DNA from: Desulfobacteraceae bacterium
GTDB taxonomy: Bacteria > Desulfobacterota > Desulfobacteria > Desulfobacterales > Desulfobacteraceae
DNA: 28,242 nt
Direction of reading: 5' to 3'
NCBI GenBank assembly: GCA_022712835.1
Contig: JAFLJU010000196.1
Location: 1-28,242, forward strand
Shown here: in pieces, positions 16,211 through 22,777 of the stretch
Layout of the letters: each line of letters begins with the position of its first letter
Numbering within the stretch: the stretch's first letter is position 1
The notes under the pieces: generated by a model
Told to the model about the DNA's origin: nothing
What the model saw: only the letters and a program-made list of their open reading frames with translations
The model's database searches: none
Program-made: the position numbers and the translations under genes

Positions 16211-17467
16211 TTAAAACAATTCCCTCATCACTTGCCTTCCGATTTCCAGGGGCGCTTCTATGAATTCATCTTTTCTGGCGGAAAGATCTGTTTTGCGTAG
16301 AACCAATGCCTTTAATATTCCGGGATCAAGCCTCATATTTATAGCTGAAACACCTGTCAAGACATCGTCGCGAAAAATCAATTTACAAAAACTGTTTTTT
16401 TCCGGATCCTTTTGTGTTTTAATCTCAAAACCGTCGTCAATGGAGATATCCGCCACATTTCCCAGGGAAAATGCGAAATTTCCAAAAAAGCCAAAGGTGT
16501 TCATATCCAGATTTCCCGGATAATCCATGACATAAGAATCTTCCACCATATCCATACCTGCAATATTTCCCTGTTCTGTTGCACAGGGAATGGTTCCAGC
16601 CAGGGTTTTCTTTTCAGAAAAAAATCCGGAAACAGATGCAACATCACCAGCCGCCCATACATTTGAAACTGTAGTGCGCATCCTTTTATCCACAACGATT
16701 CCCGGATCACAATCAATTTTTGAGCCTTCAAGAAAATCGGTATTTGGCGCAATTCCGGCCGCAATGACCAGCATATCGCCTTCCACCTCTGCTCCATCCT
16801 TAATGACAAGAATTGTTTTACCGTCACGTTTAAAGGCCTTTGATACCGGTTTACCCGTGAGCATGGTAATACCTTTTTCATCAAAAACCTTTCTGATAAG
16901 ATCCGATGCTTCGGTGTCAAAACTTGCGGGCATAATTTGATCGACGGCCTCTATTACAGTTACCTTAATGCCTGCTTCTGCAAAACTTTCAGCAGCATGC
17001 ATACCGATGAATCCTGCTCCGATGATAAGGGCAGACTTTGCATGGGACATATTTTTTTTGATTTTCTTTGCATCATCCATGGTACGAATCGTGGTGAATT
17101 CAACATCTTCTATTCCGTAAATAGGAGGAACCAACGCTGTGGCACCGGTTGCAATAAGTAGCTTTTTATACTCAATGGTAAGGCTGCCGTTTAAGGTTAC
17201 CCGGGAATTTTGGGTATCTATCTGCGTGGCAGATGCATCTTTTATGAAATTGATATTCTGGTCTTTGAAATAATCGGGCGGCCTTAAATCCGTCTTTTCA
17301 GGCTCTGTTTTACCTGAAATCACATAGGGTAATGCCGTGGGAGAATATAATTGTTTTTTTTGTGTTGTCACCACTGTCAGGTCAGCATCTCTGTCGATTC
17401 GCCTGATGGCTTCAAGGGCGGAAAGCCCAGCATGGCTTGCGCCGATAATAAGGTAGTTGGTATACAT
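16211..17467 (-). CDS. padH: Phenylglyoxylate dehydrogenase epsilon subunit, FAD/NAD(P) oxidoreductase
   Basis: The 418-residue protein is a two-dinucleotide-domain flavoprotein. An N-terminal FAD site (LIIGASHAGLSALEAIRR, residues 6-23), an NAD(H) site in the middle (ALIIGAGFIGMHAAESFAEA, about 144-163) and the second FAD contact VWAAGDVAS (about 270) are all intact. Such a subunit is rare in 2-oxoacid:ferredoxin oxidoreductases but characteristic of the phenylglyoxylate:NAD oxidoreductase of Aromatoleum (Azoarcus) evansii, where it couples the Fe-S chain to NAD reduction. It is placed between the alpha and beta subunit genes, 9 bases after alpha, so it is surely part of the complex. This is the strongest single argument for calling the complex phenylglyoxylate dehydrogenase and not a pyruvate or indolepyruvate enzyme. 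Confidence 0.8.
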   Translation of the reverse strand: MYTNYLIIGASHAGLSALEAIRRIDRDADLTVVTTQKKQLYSPTALPYVISGKTEPEKTDLRPPDYFKDQNINFIKDASATQIDTQNSRVTLNGSLTIEYKKLLIATGATALVPPIYGIEDVEFTTIRTMDDAKKIKKNMSHAKSALIIGAGFIGMHAAESFAEAGIKVTVIEAVDQIMPASFDTEASDLIRKVFDEKGITMLTGKPVSKAFKRDGKTILVIKDGAEVEGDMLVIAAGIAPNTDFLEGSKIDCDPGIVVDKRMRTTVSNVWAAGDVASVSGFFSEKKTLAGTIPCATEQGNIAGMDMVEDSYVMDYPGNLDMNTFGFFGNFAFSLGNVADISIDDGFEIKTQKDPEKNSFCKLIFRDDVLTGVSAINMRLDPGILKALVLRKTDLSARKDEFIEAPLEIGRQVMRELF

Positions 17468-17476
17468 GATAAGCCC

Positions 17477-18676
17477 CTATTCATTTATCCATATTGTTGA
17501 TTCCGGCAAATCACCGTTTAACGCCTTTTTCGTTGTCTTAATGGTATCTTTAAAATTGTCGATGGTGAGATCTGCCCCGGCAAGCCCCCCGATAAAACTG
17601 ATGGCTGGAATTCTTTTTTCCATTTGATAAAGAACGCCGAGAAGCTCCTGATAAACGGGGCCACTATTCCATCCAAAATTAACAGCCCTGTCCACAACGC
17701 CAACAGCTTTCACCTTGGAAACAGCTTTTAGTAAAGCTTGTTGGGGGAAAGGACGAAAAGTTTTGATTTTGATAAGACCCACTTTTTCTCCGGCAAGCCG
17801 CATCTCATCAACCGCATCCTTACCAGCGCCGGTCATTCCACCAATGGTGACAATGGCATAATCCGCATCGTCCAACCGATACTCCTCCACCAAAGGAGAA
17901 TAGGATCTTCCTGTAATTTTGCCCCAGTCTTCATGAACCCTGGTGATGACTTCAAGGGCATTTTGCATTCCCTGGCAGGAGCCTTTTCTATACCGAACAA
18001 AACGGGCCGGCCCCACCCCTTCGGCTCCACCTGTAAGGGGATCCACCCCCATGGGTTTTTCAGGATCAAGGGCAACATGCCAGTTTACATTTTTTTCGCC
18101 AAGGAACCCATCCACCATATCCTGATCCGGCAGTACAATCTGCTCTACCCCGTAGGATTGGTAATTACCATCATGGCAAACGTTCACCGGTATCATTACA
18201 TCGCGATCCTCAGCAATTTTGTAGGCCAGAATCATTGTATCCAGGATTTCCTGGTTGGTTTCGCAATACATTTGAATCCAGCCCACTTCTTTTACTGTCA
18301 TGGCATCCTGCTGGCCTCCCCACACGCACTGAGGCGTAATCCCATCCCGTGTTACAATGGACATCACAATGGGAAGTCTTAAAGGCGGGGTTCTAAAATA
18401 GGGCTCAAACATAAAGGCAAGCCCTTGACCACAGGTTGCCGTATAGGTTCTGGCTCCTGCAAGACAAGCTCCCTGTAGAACAGATAACACACTGTGTTCT
18501 CCTTCTACATCCATCAAATCCGCATCAATCACGCCATCTGCCACAAACTGGGCTATATACTCAGCCAGGGAGGATTGCGGGGTTATAGGGTATACGGCAA
18601 CCATATCCGGTTTGGCTTTGGCGACCCCCCATGCTGCAGCCTCATTCCCGTCACAAACAATTTTTTTTTCAATCAT
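17477..18676 (-). CDS. padG: Phenylglyoxylate dehydrogenase alpha subunit
   Basis: The 399-residue protein is the pyrimidine-binding (alpha) subunit of a 2-oxoacid oxidoreductase. It carries the family motif YPITPQS at residues 29-35, with EGEHS near 59 and ATCGQGLAFM near 79, and a second domain with TIGGMTGAGKDAVDEMR. Alpha and beta form the thiamine-diphosphate site that decarboxylates the 2-oxoacid and transfers the acyl group to CoA. Its start overlaps the delta stop as ATGA and its stop lies 9 bases before the flavoprotein subunit, so translation is probably coupled. The substrate assignment comes from operon content; sequence alone says only aromatic or branched 2-oxoacid type. Confidence 0.8.
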   Translation of the reverse strand: MIEKKIVCDGNEAAAWGVAKAKPDMVAVYPITPQSSLAEYIAQFVADGVIDADLMDVEGEHSVLSVLQGACLAGARTYTATCGQGLAFMFEPYFRTPPLRLPIVMSIVTRDGITPQCVWGGQQDAMTVKEVGWIQMYCETNQEILDTMILAYKIAEDRDVMIPVNVCHDGNYQSYGVEQIVLPDQDMVDGFLGEKNVNWHVALDPEKPMGVDPLTGGAEGVGPARFVRYRKGSCQGMQNALEVITRVHEDWGKITGRSYSPLVEEYRLDDADYAIVTIGGMTGAGKDAVDEMRLAGEKVGLIKIKTFRPFPQQALLKAVSKVKAVGVVDRAVNFGWNSGPVYQELLGVLYQMEKRIPAISFIGGLAGADLTIDNFKDTIKTTKKALNGDLPESTIWINE

Positions 18677-18966
18677 TCTTCAGTTTCCTCTTCCATTTTA
18701 ATTGCATTATGTGGGCACTCCTCGGCACAGATTCCGCATCCCTTGCAAATATCATAATTTGCTTCAAACCATGTTGCCTGTTCAGTAATGCACTGGGTGG
18801 GGCAATAGAGCCAGCAGGTGCCGCACTTTACACAATTTTTGCGAAGGAGAACGGGGCGCATGGCTCTCCAGTCTCCAGTTTTAAGAAAGGCAAATTCCGT
18901 TGCAATGGGGCATAAATCATTGGGAATTGTTGAGCTGTCAAAAGGGGGGATGGATTGCTTGATCAT
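18673..18966 (-). CDS. padF: Phenylglyoxylate dehydrogenase delta subunit, 2x[4Fe-4S] ferredoxin
   Basis: The 97-residue protein has two [4Fe-4S] motifs: Cys45, Cys48, Cys51, Cys55 (CVKCGTCWLYCP) and Cys74, Cys77, Cys80, Cys84 (CKGCGICAEECP). A delta-type N-terminal segment with WRAMRPVL precedes them. It passes electrons inside the 2-oxoacid oxidoreductase from the TPP site towards the beta ferredoxin domain and the flavoprotein. Its ATG directly follows the gamma stop codon with no base between, and its stop overlaps the alpha start, so the first three subunits are translated as a block. Length and motif order are normal for delta subunits. Confidence 0.83.
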   Translation of the reverse strand: MIKQSIPPFDSSTIPNDLCPIATEFAFLKTGDWRAMRPVLLRKNCVKCGTCWLYCPTQCITEQATWFEANYDICKGCGICAEECPHNAIKMEEETEE

Positions 18967-19536
18967 TTAATATTCCTTTCCTTTAGATTCCAAAACTATA
19001 GTTTTCTCATAACCTAACCTTACAGCCTTAATATTTTTATCCAGGGCGGCATCCCTGAACGCCACGGATTCCATAGCCGTATTGATGGCTTCAATGGACA
19101 CAAGCCCTGTGGTCCTGGCAAACACACCCAGCATTATCGTGTTTGTAATGGGTCTTCCGATAATCTCCATGGCAAGCCCGAAAGCATCACACACTCCCAC
19201 CTTTGAGACGGTGTCTGGAAAGGGAATTTGGGAGATATCCTTCTTTGTTGCCTGGATATAAACAGCATTATCATTAATGCCTTTAAAAATATCCACGGAT
19301 TTGGAAAGGGTGGGATCGAGGCAGATAATACAATCGGGTTTATAAATATTTGTCACCTGTCTGATTTGTTTATCACTGAACCGAAGAAAGGCTGCTACCG
19401 GAGCGCCACGTCGTTCAAATCCGAATGAAGGAATGGCCTTAACAACATGACCTTCTTCGGCCAGCGCCTTTGCCAGAACCTTGGATGCCATAACAGCCCC
19501 CTGACCGCCCCGTCCATGAAATCGCATTTCAAACAT
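18967..19536 (-). CDS. padE: Phenylglyoxylate dehydrogenase gamma subunit
   Basis: The 189-residue protein is the gamma subunit of a four-or-more-subunit 2-oxoacid oxidoreductase. The CoA/nucleotide loop GRGGQGAVMASKVLAKALA (from residue 8) and RRGAPVAAFLRFSD (about 43-56) are the family marks. It begins with ATG at 19536 after the strong site GAGGAG and lies 30 bases after the VOC gene. In the A. evansii enzyme the equivalent subunit is one of five, and the order here, gamma-delta-alpha-epsilon-beta, follows padE to padI. The individual gene would match many 2-oxoacid oxidoreductases; the symbol depends on the set. Confidence 0.78.
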   Translation of the reverse strand: MFEMRFHGRGGQGAVMASKVLAKALAEEGHVVKAIPSFGFERRGAPVAAFLRFSDKQIRQVTNIYKPDCIICLDPTLSKSVDIFKGINDNAVYIQATKKDISQIPFPDTVSKVGVCDAFGLAMEIIGRPITNTIMLGVFARTTGLVSIEAINTAMESVAFRDAALDKNIKAVRLGYEKTIVLESKGKEY

Positions 19537-19566
19537 CTCATCTCCTCGTCACTGCTTTTCACACAG

Positions 19567-19986
19567 CTATTTTTTAAGTTCATTCCATTTATAATCAATA
19601 AGTTCGAGCAATACACCGTTCATTTTTTTAGGATGAATAAAAGAAAACTCGCAATCACGAAACGGCCTTGCCCCACCAATAAACGGATAGCCTTTTTCTT
19701 TGAGCTCCGCCATGGATTGCCGGGTGTTATCAACATTAAAACTGATAAGCATGACACCTTCCCCCCGTTTTTCAATAAACTTTGCCACATCGCCGTCCGG
19801 AGTTGTGGATTCCATGAGTTCAAAGCCAACTTCACCGACCATATAGCGGGCCACTTTAATTTTTTCAGGCTCGTCAATATATGCATCATCCGGTTCTGAT
19901 TTTCCAAAGACCGGTTCCCATACTTTTCGTGCCTCTTCAAGATTTTTTACGGCGATACAGATATGATCAATTTTATTGAGTTCCAA
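19567..19986 (-). CDS. VOC-fold protein, methylmalonyl-CoA epimerase-like but with altered metal site
   Basis: The 139-residue protein is of the vicinal-oxygen-chelate type nearest to methylmalonyl-CoA epimerase. The likely start is TTG at 19986, seven bases after GGAG, giving MELNKIDHICIAV; the frame is open to 20055 but those residues lack any family match. His8 and the C-terminal glutamate (GVLLELID) are present. At the place where epimerases have Leu-His-His before a strand, this protein has GVMLISF, so the expected metal-binding histidine is missing. It heads the pad run, 30 bases before padE, so its real substrate may be an aromatic acyl-CoA or related compound. Plain propionyl-CoA-pathway epimerase activity is doubtful. 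Confidence 0.75.
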   Translation of the reverse strand: MELNKIDHICIAVKNLEEARKVWEPVFGKSEPDDAYIDEPEKIKVARYMVGEVGFELMESTTPDGDVAKFIEKRGEGVMLISFNVDNTRQSMAELKEKGYPFIGGARPFRDCEFSFIHPKKMNGVLLELIDYKWNELKK

Positions 19987-20127
19987 TGTATTTCTCCTTT
20001 GTAGATGTTTTTGGATCAATGTATGTTTTTGCAAGTGCAACCCATTTTCAGGCATGCTTCAAAGGGGTTGCTTTAACTATTAAGCAAAAATTGCACGCTT
20101 TCTGTGCTATACATCTGATGTGCATCT

Positions 20128-20156
20128 AATAAACAATGAATAATTTCATTTGTCAA
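20128..20156 (-). promoter_or_regulatory. Candidate sigma-70-type promoter for the pad run
   Basis: On the minus strand TTGACA (a full -35 match) at 20156-20151 is followed, after 17 bases, by TTTATT at 20133-20128 (four of six -10 positions). It would give a leader of about 130 bases before the VOC TTG start. The 13-base segment TTGACAAATGAAA occurs identically before the nearer regulator gene (21177-21165), which argues that it is functional. Confidence 0.5.
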
Positions 20157-20347
20157 GAGAAAAATTCACTTGAATAATTTTTACTTAATAGATACGATTT
20201 AAAGAAGATAAAATGACGCAGGATAGTAACGTGCAGACCTCGTAAAAGAGAGGGTTCTAACGATAAATATTTCTATAAAATTAGCTAGTTTCTTCGTACA
20301 TTGGCCTTGGACAAAATCGGTATTTAATATGACGAGATCGAAAAAAA

Positions 20348-20358
20348 TCGTGTGACGA
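20348..20358. promoter_or_regulatory. FadR/GntR-type operator candidate
   Basis: TCGTGTGACGA is a perfect 4-3-4 palindrome and fits the general FadR-subfamily consensus TNGT-N3-ACNA at every fixed position. It lies between the stop of the nearer GntR gene and the pad promoter, about 190 bases upstream of the candidate -35 box. The distance is long for simple repression, and an 11-base match can occur by chance. Confidence 0.35.
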
Positions 20359-20385
20359 GAGACTATCATGAAAGGCTCTGTGGGT

Positions 20386-20410
20386 GCCGAGGGGTGCGAT
20401 TCCCCTCGGC
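20386..20410 (-). terminator. Perfect 9-bp GC-rich hairpin after the first GntR gene
   Basis: GCCGAGGGG at 20386-20394 pairs exactly with CCCCTCGGC at 20402-20410 around TGCGATT. It is 27 bases past the stop of the regulator gene on the minus strand. No T run follows on either side, so it may be a factor-dependent end or RNA-stability element. Confidence 0.4.
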
Positions 20411-20437
20411 TAACTGACGAACTTAAAATCTACCAGC

Positions 20438-21109
20438 CTACCTCATACGGTCAAAAAAAGTTTCGTTCTTTATTTTTATAAGATGTTCAAGGATATCCTC
20501 TTTAACAACCTTAAGATGAATTCGGATCGCCTCTTTAACGGTTGCAGGATCCTTTGATTTAAAGGCATCATAGATCCCACAATGATCTCTCCTTGTGTGT
20601 TTTGCAACTTTAGGAACAATGATAACAGATCTTCTGGTATAGTCACTTAGCGTCATACAGATTCGATAGAGGTATTTGCTCCGAGTCGCTTTGTAAATAA
20701 TAGTGTGAAAATCTATATCCAGTTCAATCATATTCTCCATAGCTCCCGCTTTGATTGCCGCTTTAGTTTTGTTAAGATTATTTTCCAAAAGTTTGAATTC
20801 TGCATCGGAAATATTTTTCATTGCGATCTGTCCTGCCACCAACTCTATGGACTCCCTGGTTTTAAAAAGGTCAATAATATCCTGTTCAGAAAGTTCCTTA
20901 ACCACGTACCCAGACCTGGGGATGGTATAGAGGAGATCCTCCTTGACAAGTTGGCGAAGTGCTTCTCTAACCCAGGTTCGACTCACCCTTTTTTCTTTTG
21001 CAAGAGTGGATTCAGCCAATCGGCTTCCCCCGACAAACTTTCCGCTAAGAATATCCATGCGTATTTCATAATGAATTCTCTCTGCCACTGAATTGTGTTT
21101 CCTATCCAT
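20438..21109 (-). CDS. GntR-family (FadR/FCD type) regulator 1
   Basis: The 223-residue protein has an N-terminal winged helix (IRMDILSGKFVGGSRLAEST, then VSRTWVREALRQL in the recognition helix) and a C-terminal all-helical FCD domain with D-x3-H (IDFHTI) and a late histidine (IRIHLKVV), the usual metal or acid-ligand site. Position two after the recognition-helix SRT is Trp, where most relatives have Pro. FCD regulators usually respond to organic acids or acyl-CoA-type ligands. It is a paralogue of the next gene, with three residues (LKF) missing after SDYT. It is transcribed towards the pad run and is a good candidate for its local regulator, responding to phenylacetate or a CoA ester by inference. 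GGAGAGG lies 11 bases before the ATG. Confidence 0.87.
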   Translation of the reverse strand: MDRKHNSVAERIHYEIRMDILSGKFVGGSRLAESTLAKEKRVSRTWVREALRQLVKEDLLYTIPRSGYVVKELSEQDIIDLFKTRESIELVAGQIAMKNISDAEFKLLENNLNKTKAAIKAGAMENMIELDIDFHTIIYKATRSKYLYRICMTLSDYTRRSVIIVPKVAKHTRRDHCGIYDAFKSKDPATVKEAIRIHLKVVKEDILEHLIKIKNETFFDRMR

Positions 21110-21147
21110 GCCCTTAGAAACCTCTCCGTTTCATTGAAATGCACATA

Positions 21148-21177
21148 ATTTAAGTATATGCGATTTTCATTTGTCAA
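21148..21177 (-). promoter_or_regulatory. Candidate promoter of GntR regulator 1
   Basis: TTGACA at 21177-21172 (minus strand) is followed after 18 bases by TTAAAT (four of six -10 positions). Thirteen bases from the -35 onward, TTGACAAATGAAA, are identical to those of the candidate pad promoter. The predicted leader is about 35-40 bases. Confidence 0.42.
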
Positions 21178-21211
21178 CTAAAAATTGTTGGTAAATTGGG
21201 GTGCTGAACAA

Positions 21212-21880
21212 TCAAAAGGAGTCATGTCTTAGTTTTGCAAGATAAGCCAAAATATCTGTTATAACGACCCCAAGGTGTGACTTAATAGCCGCTTCTATTT
21301 TGTTTGAATCCCTCGATTTAAAAGCATTATAAATCACTATGTGATCCTTTTCAGCACGTTTTGCAACTTCTGGAAGAATGATCACAGACTGCCTGAATTT
21401 CAAGGTATAGTCGCTCAATGTCATACAAATCCTGTAAAGGTATTTGCTCCGGGTCGCTTTGTATATTATGTCATGAAACTCGGTATCCAGATCAATCATA
21501 CTCTCCAAAGATTCGCTCTCAATAGTTGCTTTGGTCTTAACCAGGTTGTTTTTCAACTGCACAATTTCTGCATCGGAAATATTCTCTAAGGCCGTCTTCC
21601 CTGCCACTATCTCAATTGATAGTCGTGTTTCAAACAGGTCCATGATATCTCTTTCAGAAAGCTCCTGAACCACATATCCGGCACGGGGAATGGCATGGAG
21701 GAGTTCCTCTTTGGCCAACTGCTGAAGCGCTTCTCTGGCCGGGGTTCTACTTACATTTTTTTCTTTGGCAAGAGTGGATTCAGCCAGTCGGGTTCCACCG
21801 GTAATTTTTCCGGTAAGAATATCCATTCGTAACTCTTTATAAATCTGTTGAGATATCGAATCTATTGTTGCTATATTCAT
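21212..21880 (-). CDS. GntR-family (FadR/FCD type) regulator 2
   Basis: The protein has 222 residues from the ATG at 21880; a TTG six bases upstream (21886) is closer to the GGAG site and could also start it. The winged helix has the standard SRTPAREALQQL, and the FCD domain has D-x3-H (DTEFHDI) and the late histidine in IKSHLGVV. It shares long stretches with regulator 1, such as ATRSKYLYRICMTLSDYT and the segment around SGRLAESTLAKEK-like residues, so the pair arose by tandem duplication. A TATAAT on the minus strand about 20 bases before the ribosome binding site is a likely -10 box. It lies between the bam genes and regulator 1 and may control either cluster. Confidence 0.87.
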   Translation of the reverse strand: MNIATIDSISQQIYKELRMDILTGKITGGTRLAESTLAKEKNVSRTPAREALQQLAKEELLHAIPRAGYVVQELSERDIMDLFETRLSIEIVAGKTALENISDAEIVQLKNNLVKTKATIESESLESMIDLDTEFHDIIYKATRSKYLYRICMTLSDYTLKFRQSVIILPEVAKRAEKDHIVIYNAFKSRDSNKIEAAIKSHLGVVITDILAYLAKLRHDSF

Positions 21881-21991
21881 GGGCAATACATCTCCATATT
21901 ATATTTCAAATATTATTATTATTAGTGACAGCGAATTTCGAAACAAAAGGATAAAAATATTAGGAGGGTTCAATCTCATCATTATCAAAGT

Positions 21992-22009
21992 TCACTGGTA
22001 CACAAGTGA
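21992..22009. promoter_or_regulatory. Inverted repeat upstream of GntR regulator 2
   Basis: TCACT at 21992-21996 and AGTGA at 22005-22009 form a short palindrome about 110 bases before the regulator's start codon. It could be a binding site for autoregulation. Its arms are short and it does not match the strict FadR consensus. Confidence 0.22.
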
Positions 22010-22080
22010 TGTACGCATAATATAGGAAGGTTTGTTTTCATGTCAATAAAAAAACGAGAAAAAACAAGGAAAAAGAGAAT

Positions 22081-22113
22081 AGTTGCTTAGGACCGCAGCG
22101 GTTCTAAGCAACT
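22081..22113 (-). terminator. Strong intrinsic terminator after the bam genes
   Basis: Bases 22081-22094 pair with 22100-22113 over 14 positions (one G-U pair) around a 5-base loop. On the minus strand the stem is followed by ATTCTCTTTTTCC and further T-rich sequence. It lies about 40 bases after the stop of the last bam-like gene and separates it from GntR regulator 2. Confidence 0.8.
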
Positions 22114-22153
22114 GGTCAAAATTTCGGAGTCCATTATACCATTGCGACCGTAC

Positions 22154-22777
22154 CTAACCCTTCTGATCCCTGCATGGCGAAGAAGGAGGAAATCCAATTG
22201 CTTCGGTCAAATGATAAACAGCCTGTAGATACGATGTGGGACAGAGCGGAAAACATGCTTTGCAATCCTTACATTCCCTGGCAGCAATTTCAGGAATAAA
22301 TTTTATCTCCCGGGTGGATCCCCTGTCATAAAAACCAATGGCGTTTTTTTTCTCAACCTCAGTACAATATCTTACGCAAAGGCCACAGAGAATACAAAAA
22401 GTTGACTGTTTTTCAAACCGATCTTTGTCGGCGCCATACTCCTTGGCCAAGCTAAGCAATACCTCGGATTCAGGCGCATGAGCCAAGAACTGCTCCACAA
22501 GGATTTTGCGGATATTATCAATCTGTTCGGTTCGGGTAGTTACGACCATATTTTGATCGACCGGACGAACGCAAGCCGCCCCAAGACCTTTTCTGCCTCC
22601 GGCATCAATTTCTACAACGCAAATTCGGCAGGCCCCATAGGGCTCCAATTCCTCGTGATGACAAAGAGTCGGAATATGTATTCCCGCACTTCGGGCCACG
22701 TCCAGAATGGTCATCCCTTCTTCTGCTTCTACGTCTCTTCCATCGATCTGTAAATGAATTTTGCTCATATTATTCAC
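22154..22777 (-). CDS. bamI: NuoG-like Fe-S protein, likely BamI
   Basis: The protein of 207 residues resembles only the N-terminal part of complex I NuoG. A plant-type [2Fe-2S] site uses Cys39, Cys50, Cys53 and Cys69, and two [4Fe-4S] motifs follow: FCILCGLCVRYC near residue 128 and CKDCKACFPLCP near 165. The molybdopterin-like part of NuoG is absent. It is co-directional with NuoF- and NuoE-like genes, overlapping the former by eight bases if the GTG at 22777 is used; an ATG at 22768 is the other possible start. It is the last of a bamE-F-G-H-I-like series. In class II benzoyl-CoA reductase such subunits link NADH or a ferredoxin-like carrier to the catalytic part. A generic NADH-linked bifurcating module remains possible. 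Confidence 0.72.
   Translation of the reverse strand: MNNMSKIHLQIDGRDVEAEEGMTILDVARSAGIHIPTLCHHEELEPYGACRICVVEIDAGGRKGLGAACVRPVDQNMVVTTRTEQIDNIRKILVEQFLAHAPESEVLLSLAKEYGADKDRFEKQSTFCILCGLCVRYCTEVEKKNAIGFYDRGSTREIKFIPEIAARECKDCKACFPLCPTSYLQAVYHLTEAIGFPPSSPCRDQKG

Larger units (their letters stand above)
19987..20437. other. Intergenic regulatory region upstream of the pad run
   Basis: No convincing gene is present. Next to the VOC gene lies AT-rich sequence with a candidate promoter (20128-20156) and a small palindrome, ACATCTGATGT at 20111-20121. Further away are a FadR-type half-site palindrome (20348-20358), two copies of TGACGAGA at 20330-20337 and 20353-20360, and a perfect hairpin at 20386-20410 just after the stop of the regulator gene. 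A nine-codon frame beginning at 20213 on the plus strand is too short and lacks a good ribosome binding site. Confidence 0.6.

Noticed and set aside
14864..19536. Pyruvate, isovalerate or indolepyruvate:ferredoxin oxidoreductase
   Set aside because: The inserted FAD/NAD subunit, the ferredoxin-fused beta and the following PadBCD-like genes fit phenylglyoxylate dehydrogenase better; not excluded for substrate range.
19987..20055. Earlier start for the VOC protein
   Set aside because: No ribosome binding site and no family-like residues there, whereas GGAG is seven bases before the TTG at 19986.
20386..20410. tRNA T-arm or tRNA remnant (7-base loop TGCGATT in a GC-rich stem)
   Set aside because: The nine pairs are continuous, the loop lacks the TTC of a T-loop, and no acceptor, D or anticodon arm can be found upstream.
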